NCBI GenBank assembly: GCA_002371295.1
Contig: DFGZ01000120.1
Coordinates: 1 to 6,019, forward strand
Direction: 5' to 3'
DNA from: Oribacterium sp. UBA3737
GTDB taxonomy: Bacteria; Bacillota_A; Clostridia; Lachnospirales; Lachnospiraceae
DNA length: 6,019 nucleotides
This document shows, one piece after another, positions 4,756 to 6,019 of this stretch. The translations under genes were made by a program, and so were the position numbers. The notes beneath the pieces are model-generated. The model was not told where the DNA came from, ran no database searches, and saw nothing but the letters and a program-made list of their open reading frames with translations. The first letter of the stretch is position 1; each line of letters opens with the position of its first letter.

Positions 4756-6019
4756 TTAATTTTGTACTTTTTTCAATACTTTGTATGTAACTTTGACATT
4801 TTTTTCACCAAGTAAATGCTCAAACTCTTTTAATAGTGCATCATTAACATGAACTCCATGATCACGGTTCAGATTTTTCACTGCCTTCTCCTGTTTGAGA
4901 TATATGGAAACGAAGTCCGATCCCTGATGCTCATATATGATTCTGGCCATTTTCTGCTGCAGGTTGAGAAAACTGTCCTTCGAATCGAACTGGAGCCAAA
5001 GCTCCTTCGGAGCCTCGTCAAATGTATAAATATTATCAGCGATGAGCTTACTGTCTCCATCGCCGGTACCATCCACATAGCCGTAGATGAACACCTTGTT
5101 TTCTTCCACAAGAAGAGGCCTCTTAACCTCATAAACATTGGGGAATACGACGACCTCAACGGTTCCAGCCATATCTTCAAGCTGTAAGAATGCCATCTGC
5201 TTCTGCTGCTTCGATGTAATCTTCGTCTTGATCTCGGTTATGATGCCTCCGATAGTGACTCTCTGTTTGTTTCTGAGATTTACACTTCCGGATTCAGAGT
5301 CTCTTCTGAAATCATAGCTGGAAGCAGAGACATTGGCCTTAATGGCATCACTGTACTCGTCCAGCGGATGACCGCTGAGATAGAAACCGAGAGCCTCCTT
5401 CTCGAACTGCAACAGCTCTCCCTTTGTGAATTCAGAAAGCCTCGGCATGGTGATCCGGAACTCCTGAGCTTCCTTATCATCATCTCCCAGAAGATCCGCA
5501 AGGGTCATCTGACCGGCCATGGAATTCACCTTTTCCTTGGCTTTGCTGTCTATGATCATGGGAGTCATGGCTATCTTCTCTCTTCGGTTTCCCTTAAGCT
5601 CATCTGTTCCGCCGGCCTGGACAAAATACTCTATGGCACGTCTGTTAATGCCTCTGTCCGTCACTCTCATGACGAAGTCTTCAAAATCCCTGAAGGGTCC
5701 GTGAAGCTTGCGTTCATTGATGATCTGAAGTGCTGCGCTGCGGCCTACACCCTTTACAGCACTGAGTCCGTATCTGATGGCACCGTTGCTCACAGAGAAC
5801 CCGACTTCGGCAGTATTGACATCCGGAGGGAGTATCTTTATGCCGAAAGACTTCACTACGTCTATATATTCGGCAGTTTTCCCCTGATTATCCATAAAAG
5901 ATGTCATAAGTGCAGCAAAAAATTCCGCAGGATAGTAACAGCGGAGGTATGCAGTCTGATATGCAACCACCGCATAGCAGGCAGCATGGGACTTGTTGAA
6001 GGCATACTTTGCGAAATCG
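4756..6019 (-). CDS. dnaE: DNA polymerase III alpha subunit, DnaE type (C-terminal part, runs off right edge)
   Basis: DnaE is a replicative DNA polymerase (family C). The window holds the last 420 codons; the frame stays open to the edge, so the GTG at 5970 is internal and not a start. The first visible residues, DFAKYAFNKSHAACYAVVAYQ, are a fingers-domain signature. Helix-hairpin-helix DNA binding follows (IRYGLSAVKGVG, fragment residues 81-92). Then comes a candidate beta-clamp motif QMTLADLL (170-177) and the conserved LGFYLSGHPLDEY (210-222). An OB fold (VTIGGIITEIKTKITSK...MAFLQLED, about 254-316) and a C-terminal domain ending KVLKKVQN complete it. The lack of a PolC-type C-terminal polymerase order and the presence of the OB fold after the polymerase core mark it as DnaE, not PolC. 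Whether it is the main or lagging-strand polymerase cannot be read here. Confidence 0.97.
   Translation of the reverse strand, partial: DFAKYAFNKSHAACYAVVAYQTAYLRCYYPAEFFAALMTSFMDNQGKTAEYIDVVKSFGIKILPPDVNTAEVGFSVSNGAIRYGLSAVKGVGRSAALQIINERKLHGPFRDFEDFVMRVTDRGINRRAIEYFVQAGGTDELKGNRREKIAMTPMIIDSKAKEKVNSMAGQMTLADLLGDDDKEAQEFRITMPRLSEFTKGELLQFEKEALGFYLSGHPLDEYSDAIKANVSASSYDFRRDSESGSVNLRNKQRVTIGGIITEIKTKITSKQQKQMAFLQLEDMAGTVEVVVFPNVYEVKRPLLVEENKVFIYGYVDGTGDGDSKLIADNIYTFDEAPKELWLQFDSKDSFLNLQQKMARIIYEHQGSDFVSIYLKQEKAVKNLNRDHGVHVNDALLKEFEHLLGEKNVKVTYKVLKKVQN

Noticed and set aside
5970..5970. GTG at 5970 as a start for the dnaE frame
   Set aside because: The frame continues upstream with the conserved fingers signature FAKYAFNKSHAA, so this is an internal valine codon.

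Overview
This window looks like a chromosomal housekeeping segment from an anaerobic Bacillota, most likely a Lachnospiraceae-type clostridium. That assignment is inferred from protein flavour (Pfk, LysRS, GreA and DnaE variants), moderate GC, strong GGAGG-type ribosome sites and the gene neighbourhood; it was not checked against a database. All six real genes lie on the minus strand, so transcription runs from the right edge to the left. No plus-strand gene is convincing.

In transcription order: the C-terminal part of dnaE (replicative DNA polymerase III alpha, cut by the right edge); pfkA (ATP-type 6-phosphofructokinase); a 205-residue protein of unknown function with a globular N-terminal half and an acidic tail; dusB (tRNA dihydrouridine synthase); greA (transcript cleavage factor); and the N-terminal 169 residues of lysS (class II lysyl-tRNA synthetase, cut by the left edge). 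dusB-greA-lysS is a familiar clostridial cluster linking tRNA modification, RNA polymerase rescue and tRNA charging. dnaE and pfkA are also often close together in Bacillota.

The coding content is ordinary; the unusual material is between genes. After pfkA there are three tandem copies of a 31-nt hairpin, each followed by a T tract, forming a triple terminator. Just beyond is a candidate promoter whose spacer is filled by a 19-bp palindrome, apparently driving the unknown gene. Between that gene and dusB is a 280-base nest of palindromes, including a 43-bp direct repeat whose outer end supplies the unknown gene's stop codon. Pairing that could be mutually exclusive precedes the dusB start. 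The greA-lysS gap carries a good sigma-A-like promoter and a leader with three stem-loops. I see no complete new biological system; the best leads are these RNA and DNA structures and the unknown gene between them.
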